Shown here in pieces: positions 1 through 12,900 of a DNA stretch of 64,000 nt. The notes beneath the pieces were generated by a model that was given only the letters and a program-made list of their open reading frames with translations, made no database searches and had not been told where the DNA came from. Within the stretch, counting starts at the first letter, position 1, and the number at the start of each line of letters is the position of its first letter. The position numbers and the translations under genes are program-made. The stretch is from Portulaca oleracea (Eukaryota; Streptophyta; Magnoliopsida; Caryophyllales; Portulacaceae), in the NCBI GenBank assembly GCA_029582165.1, contig CM055870.1:43857513-43921512 (forward strand). The letters are read 5' to 3'.

Positions 1-900
1 GACTTTCTTCTGAGCTGTGTTGATGTAACTGCATTCTTGTTACGAATGTGTATGTATCCTTAGTAAGCATAGTTGTGACACAAAACTTGAATTTGTTTGC
101 TGACTGATTGACGGGGGTGGGTATACGGGGAAAATGGATGCAACTTTTGTAGCCTGCAAAGTTGTTCATGGTTCACACGCGCTATTTAACATCAATATTG
201 CACACTTGCACCTGCCCTGTATGTGTAATTGTGTATTGGCCTTTTGGGGTTACAGACTGTATTTCCTATGTACCTTTTGCTTAAGGTGTAAATTTCGGGA
301 TTACCCGGCAACAAAATATAAATGTATTATGTGCCCTATTCTTTCTTAAAAACTAGTGTAACACGCGTGATCACCCACAACTTTAAAACTTCAATCAATT
401 AAAATTTTGTGGAATAATTTAGTCAACAACACGCAAGATTAGAGTTAGACTTGAGTAGCAGTCAATTCAGACATTAATTGTGCATTTTGGCTATAAGTTG
501 GCATACCAATACAGAGAAATTAAAGGGTTCTTTTACACATAACTACTGCCTTGGAAAAGTATTGGAGTCTTGGAAATAACATTATTCCCATATTTGAGGT
601 TTTGAGCCCTACAAATAGTCTCCCTTGGATGGTCCATCTTTTGGAGTCGTTTAAGCATTATTTTGACAGTTCATCTGTTAGTTGAAAGGCAATAAAATCT
701 TCAAATGCTTTCTCAAAACCATAATCTGCCAGCAAGGTACGACAACTACCTGCCATCACAACCCTACTTTAGCACTCCAGCATGCCAAACACTGATAACC
801 CAAAAATCTCAGATAGCCAAAATTGACAAATTAAAGAGAGCGAAATACTAAGCCATACAGACTGTATTTCGACCTGAAGAGATATGATTGGGTTACCGTC
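1..900. other. Unassigned left flank
   Basis: No gene, repeat or motif here can be supported. Reading frames are short and show no domain. The stretch around 190-360 looks like a plant 3' UTR on the plus strand (T/G-rich, then AATATAAATG-type elements near 310), so it may be the tail of a gene lying to the left. That is a guess from composition only. Confidence 0.2.
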
Positions 901-904
901 AATT

Positions 905-1447
905 TTATGTTTTGGATGCAAAGATGAGTATAAGTTTAGGGTTTTCGACTTGAAGAGATGATCCAATCAACAAGTGGACCATGAAATATCAAAGCATACT
1001 ATAATGTATTATTTTACTTACTAAGTGGGGATTCAAAAAGGATGAATTGACATGAAATTTCTTTTTACTAATACTTAATTATCTGGATCGGATAATTAAA
1101 TTTTAATAAATTCTTTTTCATGTAAACTCATCCTTTTTGGGTTCCCATTTTGCAAGTAAAATGAAGCCTCATGGTAGTATGTCTTGGTATTTTATAGTTC
1201 ACTTGTCTATTGGGTCATCCAAGTTGTTAAAATCCGGATCTTACCTCAAAACTATGGGGAAGTTAGGATCGGAAATTAGCCTATGTAGGATCGTGGATCG
1301 TGTGTAAATAATAGAATCGTATTGGGGATTTTGGACCATAAAATCGTAGGATGGTAAATCAGGATCGGGATTTTAATAACTATGGGGTCATCATTCCAAG
1401 CCAAAAAAACCCTAATTAAAACCTCAATATATTTATGACACAACTAT
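905..1447. repeat. Imperfect foldback element, right arm split by a nested insertion
   Basis: Positions 949-1083 and the reverse complement of about 1090-1219 align closely. Both contain CAAAAAGGATGA, ACATGAAA, ATTTTACTT and CAACAAGTG or close variants, around a centre near 1088. The right arm is interrupted by a 165-bp insertion. After it, 1385-1403 resumes the match: GGGTCATC, CAAG and AAACCCTAA mirror TTTAGGGTTTT, CTTG and GATGATCC at 935-966. Outer ends are fuzzy. The arms are far longer than a typical MITE inverted repeat, so a foldback-type DNA element or a young hairpin locus are both possible. Confidence 0.65.
1220..1384. mobile_element. 165-bp hAT-type MITE nested in the foldback arm
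   Basis: It is flanked by a perfect 8-bp direct repeat GGGTCATC (1212-1219 and 1385-1392). It begins CAAGTTGTTAAAATCCGGAT and its reverse complement begins CATAGTTATTAAAATCCCGA, so the ends are imperfect inverted repeats. An 8-bp target duplication and CA-starting ends fit hAT. The other arm of the surrounding foldback shows what the site looked like before insertion. Inside there is only a loose GGATCG repetition and no reading frame. Confidence 0.65.
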
Positions 1448-1897
1448 AAGCGGATCCCTTTAAGTGGTTTTATAACTTAGATCCATTACTGTCACTAATC
1501 AAAAGAGCTCTTAAGCAAGGGCTTTTCTCTACCAACCTTTTCTGAGGTTTGATATTTCCATCTATAGTTGATTGTTACAACAAGCCCCAGTATAGTTAAT
1601 TGTTGAACAAATAAAACTGGATCATGCAATTCATTATTGTTTTCCTAGAAATGGAAGGAAAAGGAGAATCCGGGAGGTAGCCCCTGTAATAAACCCCCTT
1701 AAAACACCTCAATATGGTAGGCATAGCTCAATTGAAGACCTAGTCAATGTCGCATGTCAACCCAAGAAAAAAACCCAGAAAAAAGAAAAACCTTTCCTAT
1801 ATTAATTTACAGAAGACTGACACGAGCTTTACATTCGAGATATTCTTAGCAATGCAAGTCAAACCGAGGGATGCCGTAGAGCCTAAGCGTTTACAGG

Positions 1898-4800
1898 TTA
1901 CCATTTAGCTGACTTGCACTTTGCAGATTTGCTGTCGGTGTCCAAATGTGGCTTAAAGGCTCTCATAACTTCTTCGTAAACTGGCCTCTTGTAGTCGACA
2001 GCCTGTTCATATGCAAGGATCAATAGCTAAAGTATCATATAAAACACTTTGTCTTATGTAAAAGAGGCCCAATCAGAGAAAAGCTCAGTCTTATGTAGAA
2101 GATTGAGACTATTTCAAGAAAAGAAGCAGGTTTTGTAGCTACCTGATCAATGACCTCTTCAGGGGCTGCCCATTTCCACTCTGAAAATTCCATTTCTGCT
2201 TCTCCAGTTGCTAAGTTGATCTCACTTTCATCTGCTGTAAGCCTCATGAGGAACCTATTCAAGTTGAAATAAATGTATTACAAAATCTGACAACATTGCA
2301 AAACGAGGTGGCCTAAGCAGTCCAGCAGGAATACATATATTATGAACTTGCAATCATGCAGGACCCAAATGAAACTTAACCCAATTTACATCCCGTAGAA
2401 CAGCAAAAGTTGTATGTTGATTTCTAGTAACTAACTGACACTAAAAAGTTCATGAAAATGTGGAATAGAGAACAGAATGCGAATGCCGAACCCTCTAGCA
2501 ATCTGTATTACAACGTACAAGATTTAGTGTAATTAGACAGTAGTGTTTGACAATTCTGTTTTATCAATTGCTTACATTGGATTGAGATTCTTTGCAACAG
2601 GACAGAACATAAGAGACTATGCTGCTGCTAAAGAAGAATGATAGAAAATATACATCCTATATCTTTGGTGTCTCAGAGAATTGGCCCAAAAAAAAACAGG
2701 ACTTGGCCTTTGATATAATGATATCACATCATTTTGGCTTCCATGAGCAATGCATTCCCTTGCTTCTTGCCACATTGCCATTATTTCTTGTGGCATGACA
2801 AGTTTCATATTCTTTTGTACTTTGCTAAGAGAAGCACAGCAGCTTCAATTTCATAGGAACATTATATATGACTATGAGTTTCGTCTTTTCACTAAGATAT
2901 TTCCCAGCCTGAACTTAACACCTTATAGTACCCTATTCCCATTACAAGTTATGACATATATTCAGTGCTTGCACTTGAAACCATGCTTTAGTAGTCTAGA
3001 GTTATCTTCACCATCTATCTTGACTACACGTTTATACTTCTAACGTTGAACAACTAAGGAAATCACCCCCCCCAAGAAAAACCAAATGATGCTTGTCTTT
3101 TCACTTCGATACATCTCATGAAGATACTTGCAAAGAGAGGAAATATAGAAATCACAATAAACAAGGTAGCTTACCATTTCTGCGCCTGCCCATGCCACTC
3201 ACCTCCCCAGAGGCGGTTCACTTTGGCCTTGACAGCAGGTGGAAAGTCATAAGTTACCCAGGTGGGAACCTGCCAATCAAAAATCGTAAAATGTCAAGAG
3301 AAGATGGAAAATGCAGGTCATTCACAACAACTCATCCCGCTAACAAACAAACATTACTTCTATTTTACTCAAAGTCTGTAGCCCAACCAGAATATTTGAA
3401 GGATGGAGGAATAATCAAAGAAAAACAAACAATCAATAACAAATAATTAAGAGCAGACTTAAATATAAACTAACAGAGCACAAAGGAGCAAAAGGATGCT
3501 ATGCTGTTGAGAAGAGGTGGCACCAGCACAGATACATAATCTACAAACCTCAGCAATGATGTCAACAGACACAACTCCTGTTTCTTCTCGCAGTTCTCTA
3601 ATGGCTGCAGACTTTGGGTCTTCACCATCTTCAATACCCCCCTAATAGTGAAGGAGATATAGAAATGTTATCATTAGCAAATTATATTGCAGGAGTAGTA
3701 AGTCCAAAAATAAATACAAGCAACACATAACATAGACAACTCCGTAGCATCATATCATAGAATCAGTATGGCTGTAAAACGTTCATACAGCATATAAATC
3801 GTAGCATTGTATCATAGCACAGTTAAAAAAGAAACATAGAGTAAATAAATCGAGCAAATCCATGAAAACAGGTAAAAACAATGGCTCCTGAGGATTGTAG
3901 GAGCTATAAAGACATATAACCCAGGGTCCCTGAACTCTTACTCAGTATCGAGCCAGCAACAAATACATATAGCAGCAGACAGATCTTAGCATTCAGTTTC
4001 ATGAAGAACAAACCACAAATCACAGCATATTAACATAGAAGATAAGAAAGCACTAGCATTCTTTGTTTGCTGAAAATGCAAGACAGATATGCGAAATTTC
4101 AACCTCGGACAACACTCCATCACTGCCTAAATAAAAGTTCCCACACTACCCGCTACAGAATGAAGACAAATATACACAGCATAACAATGCATCCTAGCAA
4201 GTTCAGATTCATAGACGAAAATAGAAAATATGTAATATTACCTGAGGCATTTGCCATGCTCCAGGGACATTTAATCTTGAGGCCACAAAAACCTGCATCT
4301 CATATAAAGAAACTGATACTGGTATGGAGGTACGTTGAAAAAAGAAAGGAAAAAAAAAAAGAGCAAAAATGTAGGGGAGGAAAAAACAGATGACTTCTCG
4401 ATCAATGTTTATCATTGACACAATTTTCCCAACCTTCTTTCATTTTATTTCTCCTTTATCTGGGTGTTTGACGATTATGAAAATAGAGTTCTGAAAAATT
4501 TTACTATAACGCATTAGCTCTTATCGCCTATGAAGCCTAAAGCACACAAACAACATAATCCAGGTGAGGTTTCCTCCTTAACTGAGTAGCTATTAGAAAT
4601 GTCACCTACTACATTTCTTAGATTGTAGCTATTTCTTTCTTTCTTATCTGACAAGTGGAACTACATATGCATCTAAAATATGGCAAAGAAGACGTACAAC
4701 GTTCAATTCCAATGAAATGCTTTGTAGATGAGGACAAAACAGAACAAAGAACACGATTTATATAGGTGAGACTCCGTATGAAGCACCTTCTGATAACAGG

Positions 4801-5905
4801 ATTAGTAGCAAAAACTGGCTAAATGTTTGTCAAACAGCTCATTTGTTAGACAACACACCTTTTCACAATGTCACTTACAGAAAACCTTAGAACATGAAGA
4901 ACACACATAAAGAGGGACCCATTGGTTCTACCATTGCTATGTTACCCACATTCAAGTTGAGTCAGAAGCCTACCTTACTCTTCCCCATTTCTTTTCCGGT
5001 CCCAAAAAAGAAAAAGACTACTTACCATAAATAGCAATTCTGAAGTAACCCAATATAGGCAACTCATAATTCTCAAATTTATCGTCAATTCAAATCAGAT
5101 TCTCTAAATTGTAAGTGCCCATTTGCGGGATTCTGGAGCATTTTTTTCTTTTTTCATTTTTCATTTTTAATTCTCAAATTCAAATAAATGCCTCAGAGAC
5201 CCAGATAAGCAAGGTGCAGCATTAGGGGACATGGGATCTGATAGTTAGCCACATATTAATGGAAACCTTTGTTAACTTGAAGCCTTTTGACCCCATATTG
5301 ATCCATTAATAAAGCAAAAAATGTCTGGCAAAAAAAAAAAAAGTAAAACAAAAGAGAGCAGTAGTACAGTTTCATCAGTCATTTTGCTGCGCTACACTAA
5401 AATCCAAACTGGAAAAAAAATTTTACTCATCCAGGTGTCCAAAAAGTGGGTTTTGATCAAAGTCGAAATTGGTCCTATGGATATTAATCAAAATCAATAT
5501 CCTGAGGATCCTACCCAAGTATAGGTCAGGGATTAAGGGTAACTTTATCCCTGAATAGCAAAAACAACTTTCTTCCCAACAATCATCACCACCAACCCAT
5601 GAACTAAACCAGAGAAAACAAATTCCTAGTTAAAAAATAAACAACTAAAAATTGATTGCAATCAAATTCTGTAAGTAATGACATGAGCTCAGATCAGTAC
5701 AGTTAGATAATCGAAATTTAGCGTAAATGAAAAGCAACCATGAAGCAAAAAGTTGCAATCGAAAATTGAAAAAGAGTAGTGGAAGGAGATGCAAACACAT
5801 TATAGTAGGAATTTGTAAGAGTAATAGAGGAAAATATACCAGGTTTTCATCGTTGATTAGACAAATTCCAACGTTAGGGCGGTAGCCCAAGGGAAGACCC
5901 TCCAT
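1898..5905 (-). CDS. NUDT25: Nudix hydrolase, NUDT25-type diadenosine polyphosphate hydrolase (6 exons)
   Basis: Exons on the minus strand: 5840-5905, 4242-4292, 3549-3641, 3175-3269, 2143-2254 and 1898-2002. All introns are GT-AG and the reading phase is kept throughout, giving 173 residues. Arabidopsis NUDT25 is about 175. The start is MEGLPLGYRPNVG and the end is KSAKCKSAKW-stop. Exon 3 carries a complete Nudix box: G, five residues, E, seven residues, then RELREETGV, which holds the Mg-binding glutamates. Exon 2 reads ASRLNVPGAWQMPQ, the motif typical of plant and bacterial Ap4A/RppH-type enzymes. These enzymes hydrolyse dinucleoside tetraphosphates (Ap4A) asymmetrically. No targeting peptide is seen, so a cytosolic enzyme is likely. 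There is no sign of decay. The closely related NUDT26/27 are organellar and have longer N-termini, so they fit less well. Confidence 0.93.
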
Positions 5906-5914
5906 AGCTGAACG

Positions 5915-5954
5915 GAGAGAGAGAGAGAGAGAGAGACAGAGAGAGAGAGAGAGA
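5915..5954. repeat. (GA)n microsatellite in the NUDT25 5' leader
   Basis: About 20 GA units, with one interrupting C, start 9 bp upstream of the NUDT25 start codon. On the coding strand this is a CT-rich tract, common in plant 5' UTRs, where GA/CT repeats can act as GAGA-type core-promoter elements. The regulatory role here is inferred from position only. Confidence 0.85.
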
Positions 5955-7293
5955 AATTCGGTGATGCGATCACACTAACAGATGCAAAAAAAACAGTCTT
6001 TGGTTGTGCTGGAAGTATATAATGGAAAATAACAAATAAGAGAGGTGGTCCAGGTCAACAATAAACTACTCTTGTTAATTGTACTGGTAAACATTAGTCT
6101 AATAGACTACCCAACTCCTTCACATTTAATTTAAATAATACTAATGTATGCATGAACTGGTAAAATTTTGTGACAAATCATAAAATTTATGTATTACTCA
6201 TTTACTCCCTTAGTTTTTAAAATTTCTTCCATCAATTTTTTTTAAAATTTTGTTTTAGAGAATTTGAATAAAACTAAAGGTTGTAAAAATTCTTGGTAGT
6301 AAATAAAAAAAATTATAATTAAAATAAATTTTTAATATATTATTTAATGAATGTTATAAGTAAAAGAGAAAACAAGCAATTAATATTTCATTGATTAAAA
6401 TTGTAAGGTAACGGACAATATGAAATAGGAAAGTTAGTTAAAAAGTTAGATAAAAAATAGAGGGACTAATAAGTTTGGCAATAGTATTGATAATTTATGA
6501 TTAACTTTCCAATAATATGATCATTATTAAAAAAATTACATATTGGACAACCTAGCTATATGATACTTCAACAAACACCATATAAGAATTTTGGAGTTAT
6601 TAAAAAATTTTAAAATTTTACAAAATATATAACAAATATTCATATCATACACGGCCAAATTATCAAATACTTCCAAATTTTTCATGTTTTTTCAAAACTT
6701 TTCTAACAAAACTTTACCTAATTTATGAAACATTATAACTTTTTTCATACAATAAATTGTCAATAATTCAATTTTATTCACTTTTATTTAATTCTATTTT
6801 TCTTATATGAATCTAGTAAACTTTCCGATCGGAAAAAAAAATAGACAAACCATTACATACATTAATCTACTTTTACCTAAACATATCCAAATTTAGTCAA
6901 ATTTATCCTATCATATTTTACGGAACTTTTACAATTAAAAAAAAAAAGTAGGTATCAAAATGAAGGAAGGTGTTTAATTTTATGGCATGCACACAGGGTA
7001 TGACGTCAGCGGTTAGATTTAGATGTGTGAGAGTTTGAGGAAAGAAGGAAGCAGAGCCAAAAAGTCCAAAACAAAGATAGAAAAAGTAGTGGTGGGGTTT
7101 ACTGCTTTAGTGGTGAAAAGAGTTGACTTTCAGTAATGCCCTTTTGGAAGTATCCATCCACCTTTTTCATTGTGTCAAAACACATGCTCTGTACGAATGT
7201 GATTGGGTAGGTTCTCCAAAAAAAAAAAAAAAAACAAAAGAGAATGTAATTGGGCATGACATAATAATAATTAATTATACATTTTTTGAAATA
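5955..7293. other. AT-rich intergenic region upstream of NUDT25
   Basis: This should hold the NUDT25 promoter, read on the minus strand. No coding frame and no clear element boundary was seen. A poly-A tract lies at about 7219-7234. The sequence from 6120 to 6960 is low-complexity AT. Confidence 0.5.
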
Positions 7294-7821
7294 CTACCTC
7301 CATCCTATAATATTTGTTATTTTAATTAACTTTTTACCTTATAATATTTTGTCACTTTATATTTCTAATTCAACATTTTCCAACTAACTACCTTTTTTTA
7401 TTAGTTTTCCTCATATAAAAATAAAAAAAGTGAGAGAGAGAAAAATATTCATTCAATTTAATACTAATATTACACAACTTTCCATACGATACAATACTTA
7501 ACTACTCCTTCCGTTCCATATTAACTGTCGTCTTTGGAAATTGTGCAGTCAAACTTAAAAAATTTTAACCGTAAATTTCTCTATATATACAATGAATTGC
7601 TATATAAAATTACCAGCATTAGATTCGTAATGAAAAATATTATCAGAAAAGTATAATATTGCAATTGTTAATAACATATTATGCAAGAAATTATCAATCA
7701 AAAAATGATATTGGAGACCGTGAAAGTCAAAACTATGACAATTAATATGGAACGGAGGGAGTAACTCATTCCATTAGTTTTCTAAATTTTGGCTAAATGG
7801 ACAAGTAATATGGGACAGATG
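7294..7821. mobile_element. Stowaway-type MITE (outer, 528 bp including a nested copy)
   Basis: The left end reads CTACCTCCATCCTATAATAT and the right end, reverse complemented, reads CATCTGTCCCATATTACTTG. Both are diverged forms of the CTCCCTCCGTCCCA terminal repeat of Stowaway (Tc1/mariner) MITEs. The TA target duplication is at 7292-7293 and 7822-7823. A second MITE sits inside it. The outer ends match less well than the inner ones, which fits an older insertion. Confidence 0.5.
7505..7761. mobile_element. Stowaway-type MITE (inner, 257 bp)
   Basis: The terminal inverted repeats are clear: CTCCTTCCGTTCCATATTAA at the left, and the right end reverse complements to CTCCCTCCGTTCCATATTAA. TA duplications lie at 7503-7504 and 7762-7763. 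No coding capacity, as expected. Such copies depend on a mariner transposase elsewhere. Confidence 0.85.
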
Positions 7822-8029
7822 TATTATTTGTAATGTATACGAAAATATTGTTCATTTTTTTTAATTTGAATTCAATAAGTAATTTATATTTATCATATTT
7901 GAAAATTATTATAACAATTTTTACTCATACATCTTTCAAAAGTAATTTTTATAATATTTAAGATTTGTTGTAATACTTTTACACAACTTTAGGAAAATGA
8001 TAGTTATCTAGCTGATCAATAGTGATATA

Positions 8030-8294
8030 CTCCCTTCGTCCCTTTTAAGTGTCAAATAAACCAACTTTACAAAATTAATGTGTACGAAAATAGAATGAAA
8101 AAAATTATATATTGACAAATATACTACTTATCAAGGGAAAAAGAGGAATAATAGAGAATTTTAAAAGGTAAAATAAAAATCATATTCATTGATTAAGGGT
8201 AATATGGGTATTTTAATTATTGAAAATATAAATTGATAAATAAAAAGAAATAGGGTAGTTAGAAAAATTGATATTCATTAAAGGACGGCAAGAG
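8030..8294. mobile_element. Stowaway-type MITE (265 bp)
   Basis: The left end CTCCCTTCGTCCC and the right end, reverse complemented as CTCTTGCCGTCC, form imperfect Stowaway terminal repeats. TA lies at 8028-8029 and 8295-8296. The interior is AT-rich and non-coding. Confidence 0.75.
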
Positions 8295-8437
8295 TATATT
8301 AATTATGATAAAAACCGACAAGTCTAATTGAAAATGGAAACGATGAGTTTACACACACACACATTTACAAAAGCAAGAAACGTGACATTTTATATACAAG
8401 CACTATTTTTACACCAAAGAGAGTGCCCCAAGCTTAA

Positions 8438-9073
8438 TCAGAAATTCTGATTACACAAAGCCTCTCGAATTCGTTGGTATTTTTTGCTCTTTCTTCCCCG
8501 TGCAAGCCCTAGGTACATGATATCATGTTTGATTTGCGCCACGATATTTGAAGGAATACTATTTGTCCGTTTGTGAATACGAGTGTTATACCCTTTCCAG
8601 AGGTGGTAGATGGTTGCTCCAAACACAGCAATGCATATCTCATTGCTACGATTCAACCAGGTTACCAACTATTGTAGGTTCTCATGGCTAGCCAACTGCG
8701 GAGTGTCAATCCAGGTTGCAAGGGTTTGGAAGACTTCCTTTGCGGAACTGCAGTCATGGAAAGATGAGCCTGAGATTCCTCCTCATGGTCGCACATCACA
8801 CAGCCAGAATCCTGAGTTACGTTCCAGCAAAGGGTACGAGCTCTAACCGGGAGCTTTCCGTTTAAGAGGACCCAAACAATGAAACAGTGACGAGGGGTAG
8901 TAAGAGGGCTCCGATTTCACTTCCTCCATTCAAATTTCTCAATACATCCAAGGAGACATTTATATCCATGGGTGACATTGTAATCTCCATTCTTGGTTGT
9001 GTTCCAAATCCATTTCTCTCCAGGACGACATCCCCATTGGAGTTCAACTTTCTCAATAAATCCAAGTAAGTAC
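8438..9073 (-). pseudogene. LINE A ORF2 C-terminus: zf-RVT and tail
   Basis: Reading 8900 to 8690 on minus gives a zinc-binding RT-associated domain: HCFIVWVLLNGKLPVRAR, then a C-x2-C pair, E, H and C in the usual spacing. A one-base frameshift falls just after the QAHL motif. The tail at 8668-8438 contains AVFGATIYHLWKGYNTRIH, the conserved end of plant LINE ORF2 proteins. The protein is cut at 9073 by the inserted copia LTR and resumes at 17737. Confidence 0.8.
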
Positions 9074-9906
9074 TGTTAGGTTTTAGGTTATCTAAATCCT
9101 AAACAGACACAGATTAATTGGCGGAATATTATAACAGTTATAAACAATTAATCAAACAACTGCAGAGGCTTTAGTAATTATACCTGATTGCTAATTCCGG
9201 CTGAAGAAGAGGTTGACCTTCCAGATTCCAATGCTGAAATCCTCTACTGAAAAGTCCACGCAGCACTCCGGGAACCCGATTGCTAGATCGACCCGATCGA
9301 GACGAATCTCAATCTAAGATGTATGTAAGATTGCTTCGGGAAACAGAGAATGTTTCCTGAAACTAGAACTGCAAACTAAAAGAGAGAGGAACTCAGGAAA
9401 TCACCCTGGTATCTCTCTAAGAGTCTTAAGTAGTTGGTGTTGAATGATCTCTCCGAGAGACCCCTTTATATAGTGTTTAGAAAACCTAAGGAAAGGGTTC
9501 AAAAACCCTAAAGGGACGAATTAAAACAGCAGCGCCTTTCTTGGCCCAACACGGTCCGTGTTGAAACAACACGATCCGTGGACTCCAGAAGGTTCAATTA
9601 TTCGGCCCATGGACACCACGGACCGTGGTGTCTCAACATGGACCGTGTTGAACCCAATTCGGTCCGTGTTGGGCTGATTTCTCACAGAAATCAATTTCCA
9701 ACTTTTCTAAACGTGATACAATATCATTTAGGTTACACACATTGTTCCAGGGCACTGACTTGTGTGACCCAGTAGGACCAAATAATATAGTTGTAATTAA
9801 ACATATTTAATTACTAATTATAGAGGTCTCTAGCAAGACAAATAATTACTATATTACTTTGGTTTAATCTTCGTGTATATCGAACATTGTTAGGACCTTC
9901 CCAACA
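9074..9906 (-). repeat. Copia 3' LTR (833 bp)
   Basis: Close match to 16881-17736 but 23 bp shorter. Both length differences fall in the palindrome cluster (3 bp and about 20 bp). The TATA box on minus lies at plus 9464-9472 (CTTTATATA). An AAACCCTAA telo-box-like motif lies just upstream of the TATA. Confidence 0.92.
9547..9671 (-). promoter_or_regulatory. Palindrome cluster in the copia 3' LTR (5 units)
   Basis: Five copies of a 17-bp dyad with consensus CAACACGGWCCGTGTTG lie at 9547, 9567 (truncated), 9614, 9634 and 9655. The 5' LTR has six. On the transcribed minus strand the cluster ends about 75 bp before the TATA box. That position suggests a promoter-proximal protein-binding array, which is inference. 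Confidence 0.75.
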
Positions 9907-9924
9907 ATCTCCCACTTGTCCCAC
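9907..9924 (-). other. Copia polypurine tract
   Basis: On the minus strand this reads GTGGGACAAGTGGGAGAT directly before the TGTTGGG of the 3' LTR. It is a classic copia plus-strand primer site and fixes the element orientation. Confidence 0.85.
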
Positions 9925-12900
9925 AAGTGTTCGATTCCTTAAATTTCCTTGTCTCTTACTGTCTCATGTTCGGATAAGGTAAGCTGATGTCATCCTTATG
10001 TAAGGTCCGAAACGTTCCTCGATCTCCGAGGTAGACTTTGAAAAGCAGATGACCAACTATTGATTCAATTGAGCTCGGCCAAGCATTTTCAGTCCAATCT
10101 CTCCGAGTGGCCAACGAGATAACTGTCCCTAATAGGGAGGACAATGTCATCTTGCTCAAACACACATTCTCACATGATCCAACTGTAACCCAGACACCGC
10201 CTTTATAGCATACTGTTACAAAAGGCGTTTGACGCGCTCCAAAGTCATAGCAGACCATGTAGTCTATGTATTGAACTCAGGATTTAGGAATTTTGAGTAG
10301 TGAGAGCTCCTATGACAATTCCCAACTTAAAGAGCTCCCACTGGGGGTCAGTTCGGTAGTTGTTCTCAACAATACCCATGTGATTGATTTATGACGTCAA
10401 TACGTCAATATGATCATGAAACTCGATCATCACTTCAATCCTACATGCTAATTGTGTTGATATTATCACTGTTCCTACATGATAATACAATTAGGAACCA
10501 GGTCGACTGTCGACCAAGACTAGCGTTATCAAGTTCACTAATGGGGTTTCAGAAATCGGACCTCATCCAATTTCCCATTTTGAATGCGCTAACCTTTTTG
10601 GACATTTACATAATTCTAAACCACAATTGATGTAAGTTTTGGAATCTTTATTCTTAATGATGAATCAACAAGGTCATAATTCATGAACAATTCATGTAAA
10701 TTTGACTTGTTAATATTACGGAATGTGTTTAATACCTATTGCCCATGCATGACTATCATACTATAACTACAACAGGGGTTTAGTACATGATACTTGCAAT
10801 GAACCTCGTACATATACCATCTCACTAATGACATTTCATACAGGAAGATATTTCCGGAACACATGTTTGGATTCATATTTAGCTTCAGTTCCTTTGCTTG
10901 AGTGATGGCTCCTATAATCAAGGCTCCATTTCTCTCGCAAGGCTAGAAACATCACCCGGTTCTAAAAACGAACTTCGCAATCCTAACAGTTTCTGCCACA
11001 ACTTCTAAAGTCGTGCCATACTTGTCTTATTTGTAGAATTAAATGTCATGTTAGGAACTTCTTCCAGTTCACCTCAATACCACTCAAAACAGATCGTATA
11101 ATTTTCTCTGACATTTCAGATAATCATATTTCTCTGCATGAGCGTAGCATCAATGCAATTCTTCACACTTAGCTTTTATCAACCACTTTAGATTTAGGAC
11201 ACATCCTTAGTTTTGCTTATACATATACAATGTATATGTTATGTTGGACTTTGAACATCTCATGGCATACATTAATCTCACGCCTGAAGCATGAGTTATA
11301 TATCTCATCCTTCTTAGAACTTCTGATTGTTTTGAGACAATCAAATTCCGTAAGGATATGTCATGATTTATGGAATTAATCTATTCTCGAAGTAAGTTGA
11401 ACTATACAACACCTAGTTAACTTTGATATGTCATGATCTTGTCTCCAAGAAAACTCTTAGCCCCCCCCCCCCCAATCCTTCACTTTGAAAATTATTTCCA
11501 AGTCAACCTCAGTAGAAGCAACATTGGAATATTCTTCTTAGTAGGCAGTATGTCAATCACATACAATATCAGCAAACGCATTGCTCCCACTGAACTTCTT
11601 GTAAACACAATATTATCTTTGACACTTCCCAGTATGTCAAACCTTTTTGATATCCTGGTCAAGAAGGTCAATGATTCCAACTCCTAGAAGCTTCCTTAAG
11701 ACCACAGATGGTCTCTTGAAGTTTACAAGTATTCCAACAAAAGACCACTCAGTTGTGTCAAGTACACACCTTTCTTCAAAATCTAATTTTGAAGTCAGTC
11801 TTGATGTCTATCTTAATGAACCCATGTTTTGCCTTAAAACCCTCATATGCCTGATGGCTCACACCTTCAGACAAATCAACCAAGTTCTAAACTTGGTTGA
11901 ATACATGGAATCCATTTTAGACTTGGTTGCATGGAATCTTGATTTACTTAAAGCTTCTTTGATGTAGGTAGAGTCATTACTTTCTAAAAGTAACATCTCA
12001 CGTTCATCCATAGAAGATCGATATCTTTGTGGCTGACGGAGTTGTTTACCTGACCTTGCTTGGAGTAATGTTCATGACACCCTCTCCTCAACGTTTTGAG
12101 AAGCTTCAACTGCCTCAACCTTATTCTTAATTTTCCGACAAATAAGAAAATTTGAACTAGGATCAAGTAGCGGAGTTTCATGTGATGATTATAGTGTTCT
12201 GTGTCTCTCGAACTTCGGTAAGTTCAAAATCTCATCCACTCTTTCTTTTAGAGAATAACATATTCTCTAAGAAGAAAGCATTTTGAGACACAAACACTTT
12301 CCTCTACAACAGTTTGTAGAAGTGATACTCCTTTCTTTCAGAAAATGGTTCAAGAACCTCTTTTCTCTACTGCTTCAGATAATCTTTATTCAGTAATTAG
12401 AGTTATAGTTAACTGCGTGTATCCCCAAAAGGTAATCGGCAATGTTGACTCAACCATCATTTATCGCACCATATCTAATAAGGTGTGATTCCTCTTGGAT
12501 ACGCCATTGAGATGTTGATTCCTAGAAGAGAGAGTTATGAAACAATTCCACATTCTCTGGAATGGTCAGTGAAATCATGGCTCAAATACTTACCTCCTCA
12601 ACCTTGTTGAAGGGTTTTGATTTTCTTGCCAAGTTGGTTTTGTACTTCACTTTGAAACTCTTTGAACATTTTGAAGGATTTGGACTTGTGGCGTTTTAAG
12701 TAGATATATCCATATCTACTAAAATCGTCACTGAAAGTGATGAAATAGTACCGTAAACCTTCTTCTAGCACTAGTGCTCATAGGCCCACATACATCAATA
12801 TGTTTGCTTCCTAATAAGTTAGTAGCTTGTTCACCAATTCCAATAAGAGGTGATTTTAGTCATCTTACCCATCATGCATGCTTTATAAACATTGAACTTT

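Noticed and set aside
3093..3446. 117-codon plus-strand frame
   Set aside because: It overlaps exon 4 and introns of NUDT25 on the opposite strand and has no motif.
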